Source of the DNA: Burkholderiaceae bacterium
GTDB taxonomy: Bacteria > Pseudomonadota > Gammaproteobacteria > Burkholderiales > Burkholderiaceae
Length of the DNA: 9,087 nt
Assembly (NCBI GenBank): GCA_023253905.1
Contig: JALREG010000303.1
Span: forward strand, 1 to 9,087
Direction of reading: 5' to 3'
Of this stretch, positions 1-7,282 are shown one piece after another. Both the position numbers and the translations under genes were made by a program. Within the stretch, counting starts at the first letter, position 1. Every line of letters begins with the position of its first letter. Under the pieces are notes generated by a model, which searched no databases, was not told the DNA's origin, and was given only the letters and a program-made list of their open reading frames with translations.

Positions 1-563
1 TCGAGGATCCGCTTCGGAATGGTCAGCTCCGACGGCTTGAGCGTCGCGGTCAGCGCGTCAATCGCCTTGCGTTGCGCTTCGCCCGACACCCAGGTCACCG
101 GCGTGCGGCCATCGTCGCGCATCGCGTAGACGAAGTCCTGGCCGGCAATGGACGAGGAGGCGCTTTCGACCGCGTAGCGGTGGTACATGTAAATCGGCAC
201 CAGCGGTTCCTCGATCATCACGGTCGGCACACCGGTGCGGATGGTGTTGGTGCCGATGCGATCGAGCGCGGCGCGCCGGACTTTCATCAACCGCGTCAGC
301 TCGTCGGTCTGGTTGGCGCCGTTGGTCCACTGGTCGGCGTTCGGGTGGATGTCGATGTCCTGGTTGGTGAAGTACCGCAGGTCTGCGGCCCAGGCGTCGT
401 TCTGGATCTTCAGCAGCGCGGCCGCGTCTTCGGCGCGATTGGGGAACTCGCGGTAGCCCCAGTTGATGGCGACCTTGTCCCACTCGCCGATGTTCTGGTG
501 GTAGGCACGCGAGAGATCGATCGTGCCGTCCTCTTTCAGCTCGGCCAGCGCGACCGGATCGGC
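1..563 (-). pseudogene. Fragment of a zinc-dependent metalloprotease (met-zincin/DUF4953 type), cut at both ends
   Basis: Reading the minus strand from about 563 down to 3 gives 187 codons without a stop, running off the left edge. Recognisable stretches are [33 protein letters not shown], and further on VPIYMYHRYAVES. These resemble the part of bacterial secreted met-zincins that lies C-terminal to the HExxHxxGxxH zinc site, in particular the 'DGxIDLSxAY..GIGEWDKxAIxYGY' block. The zinc motif should lie upstream, at higher coordinates. Instead, that frame beyond about 563 reads unrelated sequence opposite another gene, and no HEVGH-like motif is present. The gene is therefore interrupted near 560 and its 3' end lies outside the window. 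Family members are usually 800 residues or more and are exported. Family assignment is from remembered motifs; the break is seen directly as loss of family-like sequence. Confidence 0.62.
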
Positions 564-746
564 ACATACACGCTCATCGGCCGTGACCGCTTCTGCCTCA
601 CCCAGTCCCTGCCAGGCGAAGCGCCGGCCACTTTCGTCGGCATGCACGGCGGTACGCACGCCGACGAGATCAATGTTCCAGTGGCTGCGGTGGCTGACGG
701 CAGCCGCCTCCCACCGGCCACCGACCGGAGATCCCCCGATGTTTGA
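561..746 (+). pseudogene. C-terminal fragment of an enzyme, possibly alkaline-phosphatase superfamily
   Basis: The plus-strand frame ending at TGA 744-746 reads protein-like sequence from about 552-561 onward, including [20 protein letters not shown] and then [21 protein letters not shown] late 'HGG..xDExxVP' block followed by a short tail resembles the C-terminus of type I phosphodiesterase/nucleotide-pyrophosphatase (alkaline phosphatase superfamily) proteins, where the last metal-ligand histidine precedes such a block. About 60 residues are left. The frame is formally open further upstream, to 72, but that part lies opposite the metalloprotease fragment and looks like a shadow. The stop overlaps the uppP start by 8 bases (739-746), suggesting the intact gene was co-transcribed and translationally coupled with uppP. 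Family assignment is tentative; that this is the real coding frame here is better supported. Confidence 0.4.
727..730 (+). promoter_or_regulatory. Shine-Dalgarno site of uppP
   Basis: GGAG lies 8 bases before the ATG at 739. It decides the uppP start over the in-frame upstream ATG at 523, which would add 72 residues unlike the family. The site lies inside the 3' end of the preceding coding frame. Confidence 0.7.
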
Positions 747-1587
747 ACTGCTGGTTGCCCTGCCGCTCCTCGTGAAGGCACTGATCCTGGGCGTGGTGGA
801 AGGGCTCACCGAATTTCTTCCCATTTCGAGTACCGGACATCTGATCCTGGCATCCAGCCTGCTGGGCTTTCACGGCGAAAAAGCCAAGCTGTTCAGCGTG
901 GCCATCCAGACCGGTGCAATGGTCGCAGTCATCGTCTACTTCCGGGCAAGAATCGGCGCAACGCTCGTCGGCTTCGGGCGCGACCAGCGCGCGACACGCT
1001 TTGCCATCAACGTGATGATCGCGTTTCTGCCGGCAGCGGTACTCGGTCTGCTGTTCGCAAAAACCATCAAGCAGCACCTGTTCTCGCCCGTGCCGGTGGC
1101 CGCCGCTTTCATCGTGGGCGGGCTCATCATCATGTGGGCCGAAGCACGAGCGGCGCGCGCCACCTCGCCTCCGCGGGTGAGCGATATCGATCAACTCGCA
1201 CCCACTGACGCGCTGAAACTGGGCCTGGCTCAGGCAGCGGCGCTCATCCCCGGCACCAGCCGCTCGGGCGCCACCATCATCGGCGGCATGCTGTTCGGGC
1301 TGTCTCGCCGGGTGGCCACCGAGTTTTCGTTTTACCTTGCGATTCCAACCCTGATCGGCGCAGGCGCCTACGACACCTGGAAGCACCGGGCCCTGCTCGA
1401 TGCCGCTGATCTGCCGCTCTTCACTGTAGGGTTGATCGTGTCATTTGCGAGCGCACTTGCGTGCGTGCACTGGCTCATGCGTTTTGTCGCCACGCACAGC
1501 TTCGTGGTATTCGCCTGGTATCGGATTGTGTTCGGCGCCGTGGTGCTGATCACCGCCTGGACAGGGGTGGTGAATTGGGCCGACTGA
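739..1587 (+). CDS. uppP: Undecaprenyl-diphosphate phosphatase (UppP/BacA)
   Basis: A 282-residue integral membrane protein that dephosphorylates undecaprenyl diphosphate to undecaprenyl phosphate on the periplasmic side. This recycles the lipid carrier for peptidoglycan and other surface polymers and can confer bacitracin tolerance. The sequence shows the family signatures: E21-G-L-T-E25-F-L-P-I-S-S-T-G-H34 in the first re-entrant region, matching the (E/Q)xxxE motif and active-site His, and PGTSRSGAT at 171-179 with its conserved Ser-Arg. Hydrophobic segments alternate through the whole length, and the length is close to the usual 265-285 residues. The start at 739 has a good SD and gives the typical N-terminus rich in Leu/Val just before the first motif. 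It overlaps the upstream coding frame by 8 bases, so translational coupling is likely. The 3' end converges on a minus-strand gene. The sequence appears intact. Confidence 0.96.
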   Translation: MFELLVALPLLVKALILGVVEGLTEFLPISSTGHLILASSLLGFHGEKAKLFSVAIQTGAMVAVIVYFRARIGATLVGFGRDQRATRFAINVMIAFLPAAVLGLLFAKTIKQHLFSPVPVAAAFIVGGLIIMWAEARAARATSPPRVSDIDQLAPTDALKLGLAQAAALIPGTSRSGATIIGGMLFGLSRRVATEFSFYLAIPTLIGAGAYDTWKHRALLDAADLPLFTVGLIVSFASALACVHWLMRFVATHSFVVFAWYRIVFGAVVLITAWTGVVNWAD

Positions 1588-1609
1588 ACGCGGGCCAAGG
1601 CGCCGCGTT
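1587..1609. terminator. Possible hairpin between convergent genes
   Basis: A perfect 7-bp inverted repeat, AACGCGG (1587-1593) and CCGCGTT (1603-1609), with a 9-base loop, begins at the last base of the uppP stop codon. It sits in the 44-base gap between uppP and the convergent glycine-zipper gene. No clear T-run follows on either strand, so an intrinsic terminator is only a possibility based on position. Confidence 0.35.
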
Positions 1610-1631
1610 ACCTCGACAACGCTGAGGCAGG

Positions 1632-2108
1632 TCAGCGATGCCAGTGGCCATGACCATGGCCATACCCGTGCCCGTGACCGTGGCGATGTCCGTGGTGGTG
1701 AGGCGGGCGGCCGTGGGTAATCACCACCACTGGCGCGCTTCGATAGATCACTGCGGGCTGCGCGCTGTAGGTGTAGGCAGGCCCGTAGACGGGATGGGTG
1801 CCATAGACCGGCGGGTAGTAGGGACCAGGCGCGGTATAGACCACCTGAGGTTGATACGCCTGCGGGTAATACACGACCGGCGGCGCAGCCCGTACCACCG
1901 GACCGTGAGCACTCTGCGTAGCGCCCGCGAGCGCGCCGATCACCCCACCGGCGATCGCGCCGTCACGCCCGCCAAGCGCCTGACCCAGCAAAGCGCCGGC
2001 ACCCGCCCCCACCACCGCCCCCAGAACCGCATCGTTTGCCTGCGCAACCGGGGGCAAAGCCAACGCAAGCAGACACGCACTGAGCGCAATCGGGAATCGG
2101 GCCTTCAT
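1632..2108 (-). CDS. Exported glycine-zipper protein with His/Gly-rich C-terminal tail
   Basis: A 158-residue protein. Residues 1-24 form a Sec-type signal peptide (MKARF, a hydrophobic core, then VAQA before N25). Residues 29-62 are Gly/Ala-rich with regular GxxxG-like spacing (VVGAGAGALLGQALGG, AIAGGVIGALAG), typical of glycine-zipper 2TM domains found in outer-envelope proteins of the SlyB/YmgG/RcnB-neighbour type. Residues 70-128 are rich in Pro and Tyr (YYPQAYQPQ, YGTHPVYGPAYTYS). The last 27 residues contain 12 histidines alternating mostly with glycine (HHHGHRHGHGHGYGHGHGHW), which could bind Ni, Zn or Cu. LSAC at 9-12 formally resembles a lipobox but sits inside the hydrophobic core, so a lipoprotein is less likely. 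ATG 2106-2108 is preceded by AGGAG at 8 bases. An earlier in-frame ATG would extend the protein by 22 residues before the signal peptide, so I rejected it. Biochemical role unknown. Confidence 0.85.
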   Translation of the reverse strand: MKARFPIALSACLLALALPPVAQANDAVLGAVVGAGAGALLGQALGGRDGAIAGGVIGALAGATQSAHGPVVRAAPPVVYYPQAYQPQVVYTAPGPYYPPVYGTHPVYGPAYTYSAQPAVIYRSAPVVVITHGRPPHHHGHRHGHGHGYGHGHGHWHR

Positions 2109-2116
2109 GATCGATA

Positions 2117-2121
2117 CTCCT
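2117..2121 (-). promoter_or_regulatory. Shine-Dalgarno site of the glycine-zipper gene
   Basis: On the minus strand AGGAG stands 8 bases upstream of the ATG at 2108-2106. It fixes the start at the signal peptide rather than at the longer reading frame beginning at 2174. Confidence 0.7.
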
Positions 2122-2209
2122 GAGGATCTAACGGTTGGGAGAGCCCGACAGTACCGGGAACCGTCAGCCCTCAACTAGACCATCTCTGCAAGAGTTGTAA
2201 GCAATCATG

Positions 2210-2239
2210 TAGACTTAATGACCTACCAGTCAGTAATAG
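2210..2239 (+). promoter_or_regulatory. Probable sigma70-type promoter of the efflux operon
   Basis: TAGACT (2210-2215, four of six matches to TTGACA) and TAATAG (2234-2239, four of six to TATAAT) are separated by 18 bases. Transcription would begin near 2246, leaving about 20 bases of leader before the tetR ATG at 2266. Both boxes are imperfect. Support comes from AT-rich composition unusual for the window and from the overlapping operator-like repeat. Confidence 0.4.
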
Positions 2240-2244
2240 ACTGG
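2226..2244. promoter_or_regulatory. Inverted-repeat operator, likely bound by the adjacent TetR-type repressor
   Basis: CCAGTC (2226-2231) and GACTGG (2239-2244) form a perfect 6-bp inverted repeat around a 7-base AT-rich spacer (AGTAATA), 19 bases in all. Size, symmetry and position, overlapping the proposed -10 box and just upstream of the tetR start, fit autoregulation by a TetR-family repressor. The half-site resembles the CAGTC/GACTG words often seen at TetR-controlled efflux operons. Binding by this protein is inference. Confidence 0.6.
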
Positions 2245-2265
2245 CTTGCCTACTCCCCTCCCCCC

Positions 2266-2931
2266 ATGGCCAACCCCTCGCCCTACCCACCCGCTACGCC
2301 CCCCCGCTGGGAGCGCCGCAAGGAAAGTCGTCCGGCCGAATTGCTCGAAGCCGCGCTTGACTGCTTCGTCGAGCGCGGCTTCGCCGCCACGCGCCTGGAC
2401 GACGTCGCATCGCGCGCAGGCGTGAGCAAGGGCACGCTCTACCTCTATTACGAAGGCAAAGACGATCTGTTCAAAGCGGTGATCCGCAGCAACGCTCTGC
2501 CGCTCATCGAAGCCTTCCGGCAGGACATCGAACGCTCCACGCTTGCAAGCGCTGAACTGCTGGGCCGGTTTTTTCACGACTGGTGGCATCAGGTCGGCGA
2601 AACCCGGCTCGCGGGGATCGCCAAACTGATCGTGGGCGAAGCAGGAAATTTCCCCGACATCACCCGTTTCTTTCTCGAAGAGGTCACGCTTCCCACCTGG
2701 CAGTTACTGGGCTCGATCCTCAACCGCGGCATCGCGTCGGGTGAATTCCGTGAGGTCGATGTTGAAGCCGCCACCGTCCTCTGGATGTCGCCCTTGATCC
2801 TGAAAGCGATCTGGATGCGATCGATCGCACCCAGCTGCGCCGAGATCGAGGTGGTGCCCACTGAACGCTTCCTCAGAACCCACACCGAGCTCGTGCTGGC
2901 GGCGCTCAGGCCCGCGGGGCGAGCGCGATGA
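2266..2931 (+). CDS. TetR/AcrR-family transcriptional repressor of the RND efflux operon
   Basis: A 221-residue regulator. Residues 21-72 form the N-terminal DNA-binding domain: SRPAELLEAALDCFVERGF, then the helix-turn-helix with TRLDDVASRAGVSKGTLYLY and YEGKDDLFKAVI, a textbook TetR signature. The remaining ~145 residues are helical and would form the ligand-binding and dimerisation domain; family members typically respond to the pump's substrates. I chose ATG 2266 over ATG 2218 because the longer form would place the promoter and operator-like repeat inside the coding sequence and add a non-family extension. Neither start has a good SD; the bases before 2266 are a C/T run. The stop overlaps the start of the membrane-fusion gene (ATGA, 2928-2931), so the three efflux genes almost certainly form one coupled operon that this protein controls. 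Confidence 0.92.
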   Translation: MANPSPYPPATPPRWERRKESRPAELLEAALDCFVERGFAATRLDDVASRAGVSKGTLYLYYEGKDDLFKAVIRSNALPLIEAFRQDIERSTLASAELLGRFFHDWWHQVGETRLAGIAKLIVGEAGNFPDITRFFLEEVTLPTWQLLGSILNRGIASGEFREVDVEAATVLWMSPLILKAIWMRSIAPSCAEIEVVPTERFLRTHTELVLAALRPAGRAR

Positions 2932-4076
2932 GGCGGGGCCGTACCCTGGGGCTGGTCGTCGTTGGGCTTGCCATCATCGCAGGCGCACTGGTCTGGCGGC
3001 CGCACTCACAGCAGAAGCCTGCACCACCATCGCCTCCGCCACCCGTCTCGAACACACCGCGTGCGCTTGAATTCTCCACGGCTGAGGTGATCAGACTCGA
3101 GCCAGTCGCGCTCACACGCGTGGTCCCCATCACCGGGACGCTTACTGCCACCATCCAGACCATCGTCAAATCGCGGGTGTCGGGCGATATCAGCGAGATC
3201 ACGGTGCGCGAAGGCATGTCAGTCAAGGCAGGGGAGCGGGTAGCCAGCATCGACCCTACCGAGTTCCAGTTACGGGTAAGCGAGCGCGAAGCAGCGCTCC
3301 GATCGGCGCAGGCGCAGCTCGAGCAGGCGCGCCGCACGCTCGCCAATAACCAGGCGCTGCTGGAGAAAAATTTCATCTCGCAGAACGCCTTCGACAATGC
3401 CCGCTGGAGCGCAGATGTTGCAAGTGCCGCGCGCGACAGTGCCCAGTCGCTGCTCGACCAGGCGAGAAAGTCGCTCGCCGATACGCGCATCACCGCGCCG
3501 ATGTCAGGCCTGGTGTCGCAACGCTTTGTGCAGCCGGGAGAGAAAGTCTCGCCTGACAACCGGATTCTGTCGATCGTCGATCTGTCACGCCTCGAGGTGG
3601 AAGCGCAAGTACCCGCCGGGGAGGCTGGGAGCCTGCGAATCGGTCAGCGGGTCACGATGCGCATCGAGGGTATCTCGGAGGCTTTCGGCGGTCGGGTGCT
3701 TCGAATCAACCCCGCCACCCAGGCGGGCACCCGCGCAATCGCGGTCTACATCGGTCTCGATCGCGGCGACGAACGTTTGCGCGCGGGTCTGTTCGCTCAG
3801 GGCTCGCTGATTCTCGAAACCCGGGAAGGTGTCATCGCGGTTCCGCCGGCCGCGGTTCGCGATGCAGCGGGTCGGCGCTTTGTTTATCTGATTGAAGGCG
3901 AGGTCATTGCGGAACGCGAAGTAAAGCTGGGTCTGCTTGACGATGGCGCGCGCGCACCCAGTGGCGGCCTGGGTCTGGTCGAGGTGGTGTCCGGGCTTGC
4001 CGCCGGCGATCGGGTGATCGCGATCAATGTCGGCATGCTCAGACCTGGCGCGCCCGTACGCGTCGGGCCACGCTGA
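2928..4076 (+). CDS. RND efflux periplasmic adaptor (membrane fusion protein, AcrA/MexA/HlyD type)
   Basis: A 382-residue adaptor that would link the inner-membrane RND pump to an outer-membrane channel. Residues 7-23 are a single hydrophobic anchor without a lipobox cysteine, so it is probably membrane-anchored or signal-cleaved rather than a lipoprotein. Residues 30-42 are a proline-rich linker. The split lipoyl/barrel-sandwich halves are near 79-112 (VSGDISEITVREGMSVKAGE) and 185-218 (ITAPMSGLVSQRFVQPGEKV). Between them, residues 113-182 form the alpha-hairpin coiled coil rich in Ala, Gln, Arg and Glu. A beta-barrel domain follows at about 219-297, then a membrane-proximal domain with IAVPPAAV at 303-310. 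Length matches the family. It overlaps tetR by 4 bases and is 24 bases from the pump gene, as usual for co-operonic adaptor and pump. Confidence 0.95.
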   Translation: MRRGRTLGLVVVGLAIIAGALVWRPHSQQKPAPPSPPPPVSNTPRALEFSTAEVIRLEPVALTRVVPITGTLTATIQTIVKSRVSGDISEITVREGMSVKAGERVASIDPTEFQLRVSEREAALRSAQAQLEQARRTLANNQALLEKNFISQNAFDNARWSADVASAARDSAQSLLDQARKSLADTRITAPMSGLVSQRFVQPGEKVSPDNRILSIVDLSRLEVEAQVPAGEAGSLRIGQRVTMRIEGISEAFGGRVLRINPATQAGTRAIAVYIGLDRGDERLRAGLFAQGSLILETREGVIAVPPAAVRDAAGRRFVYLIEGEVIAEREVKLGLLDDGARAPSGGLGLVEVVSGLAAGDRVIAINVGMLRPGAPVRVGPR

Positions 4077-4100
4077 CCCAAGCCACCGGACACGTCGCCG

Positions 4101-7100
4101 ATGTGGCTCACCCGCGTCTCAGTCAACCACCCGGTCTTTGCGACGATGATGATGTTCGCATTCGTCGTGCTCGGGCTCTTTTCCTACAAGCGCCTGGCGG
4201 TGGATCAGTTCCCCGACATCCAGCTGCCGGTGGTGGTGGTGAGCACCGAATATCCGGGCGCCTCGCCCGAAGTGGTCGAGGTCGATGTCTCGCGAAAGAT
4301 CGAAGAGCAGGTCAATACGATCAGTGGCGTCAATGAACTGTTCTCGCGCTCCTACGAAGGCTCGTCGGTCGTCATCATTCAGTTTGATCTCTCGGTCGAT
4401 CCGGCCCGGGCGGCCCAGGATGTCCGAGAAAAAATTGCGCTCGTGCGGCCCAGCTTCCGGCCTGAAGTCAAGGAGTCACTTGTCACCCGGGTCAACCCGG
4501 AAGACAACCCGGTCATCTCGGTGGCGCTCCAGTCCGAGACCCGCGGTGCGCGCGAACTCACCACGCTTGCCGAGCAGGTCGTCAAGCGAAGGCTGGAAAA
4601 CGTTCGTGGCGTAGGACGCGTGACCGTGGTCGGCGGGGTACGGCGAGAAGTGCTGATCCAGCTCCGCCCGGCTGACATGGAAGCGTTCCGGGTGGGCGTC
4701 GATCAGGTCATTTCCGCGCTTCGGACCGAAAATCAGGAGCTCCCCGCTGGCACCCTGATCGCAAGCGATCGCGAACAGGTGGTGCAGATCCGTGCGCGGA
4801 TGCGCTCGGTGGAGGAGTTCGAGCGGATCATCGTCGGTCGCCGCGGCAATCAGCCGATCCGGCTCGCGCAGATCGCCGATATCGTCGACAGCGAACAGGA
4901 GCGCGAAACCAGCTCGCTCGTCAATGGCGCACGCGCGGTATCGATCGACGTGGTGAAAGCACAGGGCGAGAACACCATCGCTGTGGTCGACGGCGTCAGA
5001 AAAACCGCTGAAGCGCTCAGCAACGCGCAGCTGCCGCCCGATGTGAAGCTTGTGGTGGTACGCGATGCCTCGACTTCCATTCGCAACTCGGTCTCAAGCG
5101 TCCAACGCAATATCGTCGAGGGCGCGCTCCTCACTGTGCTGATCGTATTTCTGTTTCTGTCCTCCTGGCGTTCAACGGTCATCACCGGGCTCACGCTCCC
5201 GATTTCACTGATCGGCACCTTCCTGGTGATGTATGCCATGGGTTTTACGATCAACCTCGTGACGCTCCTCGCGCTGTCGATCTGCGTGGGCCTGCTGATC
5301 GACGATGCAATCGTGGTGCGCGAAAACATCGTCCGCCACCAGGCGATGGGCGAGGACCACCGCACCGCATCGCTCAAAGGAACCGCCGAAATCGGACTGG
5401 CCGTCACGGCTACCACGCTCACCATCGTGGCAGTGTTTCTCCCGATCGGATTCATGGGCGGCATCATCGGCCGCTTCTTCAAGGAGTTCGGTGTCACGGT
5501 TGCCTTTGCCGTGCTCTTGTCGATGTTCGTCTCGTTCACGCTGGACCCGATGCTTTCAGCGGTCTGGCATGACCCCGATGCTCACGGCCCGCGGGGCCGC
5601 GGTCCAATCGCCTGGGTCCTGCGCCGCTTTCAGGCGCTGATCCAAAGTTTGGAGCGCGGCTATGTGGCGCTCCTTCGCTGGGGACTGGCGCACCGCGCGC
5701 TCACCATGACGCTGGCACTGGTCGCCTTCTTTTCGGCGTTTCCGCTGGTGGGCAAGGTTGGGAAGGAGTTCGTTCCGCAAGCCGATAACAACGAGTTCTA
5801 CGTCCAGTTCTATACCCCCGCCGGATCGCCCCTTTCCTTTACCGAGCAGCGCCTGAGGATGGTCGAGGCGGCGCTTCGCGAATTCGAGGGTGTCACGCTC
5901 ACCTACGGCACGATCAACACCGGCGTTGCGCTCGGTCGAAACTATGCAAGCGTGTTCGCGCGGCTGGTCGACCGGTCAGAGCGAACCCTCTCGGTTCAGC
6001 AGATGCGGGCACCGGTGCGCGAGCGCTTGCGAAGGATCCCCGGCGTCCACCTCACCGACCTCGGTAATCTCAACACCGTGGGGTCAGGCAAGCCCATCCA
6101 GATCAGCGTTCAGGGACAGGACATCGGCGAGCTGGAACGAATCGGCCAGCAGGTTCAGGAAGCGATGCGGGCCGTCAACGCCGAGCTTGGCCGCGAAGCG
6201 ATCGTCGAAATCGACAGCAGTTCCAAGCCCGCCAAGCCTACCGTCACGGTGGAGATCGACCGCGCGCTCGCTTCCGACCTGGGGCTGAGCGTCTCCCGCT
6301 TGTCGCAGGCCCTCCGTCCGCTCATCGCGGGCGAATCGGCCACCACCTGGCGCGCACCCGACGACGAAAATTATGACGTCCGGGTGCGGCTGCCCGCGGC
6401 GGGCCGAAGCTCGATCGCCGACCTTTCCCGTCTGACCATCGCTTCGTCTCTCGCCGATGCGGACGGACAACCCCGGATGATTCCCTTGCGTCAGGTGGCT
6501 GAGCTCACCCCGGGCCTCGGTCCCACGCAGATTAACCGCAAGGCGCTGACCCGCGAGGTGCTGATCTCGGCCAACGCCGACGGTATCGCTGCGGGCAGTG
6601 CGGGGGCCCTCCTCCAGCCGCATCTGAAGCGCATCGAGTTGCCACCGGGATACCGACTTGTCACCGGCGGGGGCAACAAGGACATGACCGAGTCGTTCAG
6701 CTACGCGCTACAGTCACTGGTGCTGGCGGTGGTTTTCATTTACATGATCCTCGCCTCGCAGTTTGGCAGCTTCCTTCAGCCTGTCGCAATCATGGCGTCG
6801 CTGCCGCTCTCGCTTCTGGGGGTGGCGGTGGCGCTCCTCGCCTGGCGCTCAACGCTCAATATGTTTTCGATGATCGGCTTCATCATGCTGATGGGTCTGG
6901 TCACCAAGAATGCGATTTTGCTGGTTGACTTCGCCAACCACGCGCGCCGAGAGGGCCTGGCGCGGACCGCCGCCTTGCTTCGGGCCGCCGAGGTGCGCCT
7001 GCGGCCCATCCTGATGACCACACTTGCCATGGTTTTCGGCATGCTGCCGCTTGCAGTGGGCGTCGGTGAGGGCGCCGAACAGCGGGCACCCCTCGCACAT

Positions 7101-7241
7101 GCCGTGATCGGCGGCGTCATCGCCTCCACGCTCCTCACCCTGCTGGTAGTTCCGGTTTTCTATTCACTTCTGGATGATCTGGGCGGGTGGCGAGGCCGCC
7201 AAAAACCGGCTCCGGATATGCCCAGCGCGCCGGCTCGTTGA
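4101..7241 (+). CDS. RND efflux pump, HAE1 family inner-membrane permease (AcrB-like)
   Basis: A 1046-residue proton-driven exporter, the full length expected for AcrB/MexB-type trimeric pumps. The start WLTRVSVNHPVFATMMMF leads into TM1 and the first periplasmic porter domain (QFPDIQLPVVVVSTEYPGAS). TM2-TM6 begin near residue 335. TM4 carries the proton-relay pair D401-D402 in GLLIDDAIVVREN, and TM10 carries the matching K936 in LVTKNAILLVDF, so the relay appears intact. The second half repeats the porter and membrane layout, with the large periplasmic loop starting around KEFVPQADNNEF. Substrates cannot be deduced. Family motifs and operon context support drug, solvent or bile-type amphiphile export rather than heavy-metal export, because residues typical of CusA-type pumps are not evident. 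The ATG at 4101 follows a weak SD-like GGA, and translation may lean on the upstream gene. Confidence 0.96.
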   Translation: MWLTRVSVNHPVFATMMMFAFVVLGLFSYKRLAVDQFPDIQLPVVVVSTEYPGASPEVVEVDVSRKIEEQVNTISGVNELFSRSYEGSSVVIIQFDLSVDPARAAQDVREKIALVRPSFRPEVKESLVTRVNPEDNPVISVALQSETRGARELTTLAEQVVKRRLENVRGVGRVTVVGGVRREVLIQLRPADMEAFRVGVDQVISALRTENQELPAGTLIASDREQVVQIRARMRSVEEFERIIVGRRGNQPIRLAQIADIVDSEQERETSSLVNGARAVSIDVVKAQGENTIAVVDGVRKTAEALSNAQLPPDVKLVVVRDASTSIRNSVSSVQRNIVEGALLTVLIVFLFLSSWRSTVITGLTLPISLIGTFLVMYAMGFTINLVTLLALSICVGLLIDDAIVVRENIVRHQAMGEDHRTASLKGTAEIGLAVTATTLTIVAVFLPIGFMGGIIGRFFKEFGVTVAFAVLLSMFVSFTLDPMLSAVWHDPDAHGPRGRGPIAWVLRRFQALIQSLERGYVALLRWGLAHRALTMTLALVAFFSAFPLVGKVGKEFVPQADNNEFYVQFYTPAGSPLSFTEQRLRMVEAALREFEGVTLTYGTINTGVALGRNYASVFARLVDRSERTLSVQQMRAPVRERLRRIPGVHLTDLGNLNTVGSGKPIQISVQGQDIGELERIGQQVQEAMRAVNAELGREAIVEIDSSSKPAKPTVTVEIDRALASDLGLSVSRLSQALRPLIAGESATTWRAPDDENYDVRVRLPAAGRSSIADLSRLTIASSLADADGQPRMIPLRQVAELTPGLGPTQINRKALTREVLISANADGIAAGSAGALLQPHLKRIELPPGYRLVTGGGNKDMTESFSYALQSLVLAVVFIYMILASQFGSFLQPVAIMASLPLSLLGVAVALLAWRSTLNMFSMIGFIMLMGLVTKNAILLVDFANHARREGLARTAALLRAAEVRLRPILMTTLAMVFGMLPLAVGVGEGAEQRAPLAHAVIGGVIASTLLTLLVVPVFYSLLDDLGGWRGRQKPAPDMPSAPAR

Positions 7242-7282
7242 TACACTAGGTTTCCCGCCTGTCTCACCTCATCCGATTTGCC

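Noticed and set aside
72..560. Long plus-strand frame and a minus-strand frame (58-567) opposite or alongside the metalloprotease fragment
   Set aside because: Composition is Arg/His/Gly- or Val/Asp-rich as expected for shadow frames in GC-rich DNA, and a third frame there gives recognisable metalloprotease sequence. Only the last part of the plus frame, after about 555, looks real.
523..738. Upstream in-frame start for uppP adding 72 residues
   Set aside because: The extension is Ser/Pro/Arg-rich shadow sequence overlapping another coding frame; ATG 739 has an SD and matches the family N-terminus.
670..1386. 238-residue minus-strand frame opposite uppP
   Set aside because: Antisense of a clearly recognised membrane protein gene, Cys/His/Arg-rich, with no family resemblance.
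1636..1700. Repetitive CATGGCCATG-like DNA as a possible regulatory or mobile repeat
   Set aside because: Fully explained by His/Gly codons of the protein's tail.
2184..2194. Short inverted repeat CTCT-GCA-AGAG in the divergent intergenic region
   Set aside because: Only 4-bp arms; easily by chance, and no promoter for either gene is convincingly placed on it.
4850..5539. 229-residue minus-strand frame opposite the RND pump gene, and similar smaller frames
   Set aside because: Shadow of a strongly conserved gene; Ser/Thr/Arg-rich composition typical of antisense frames.
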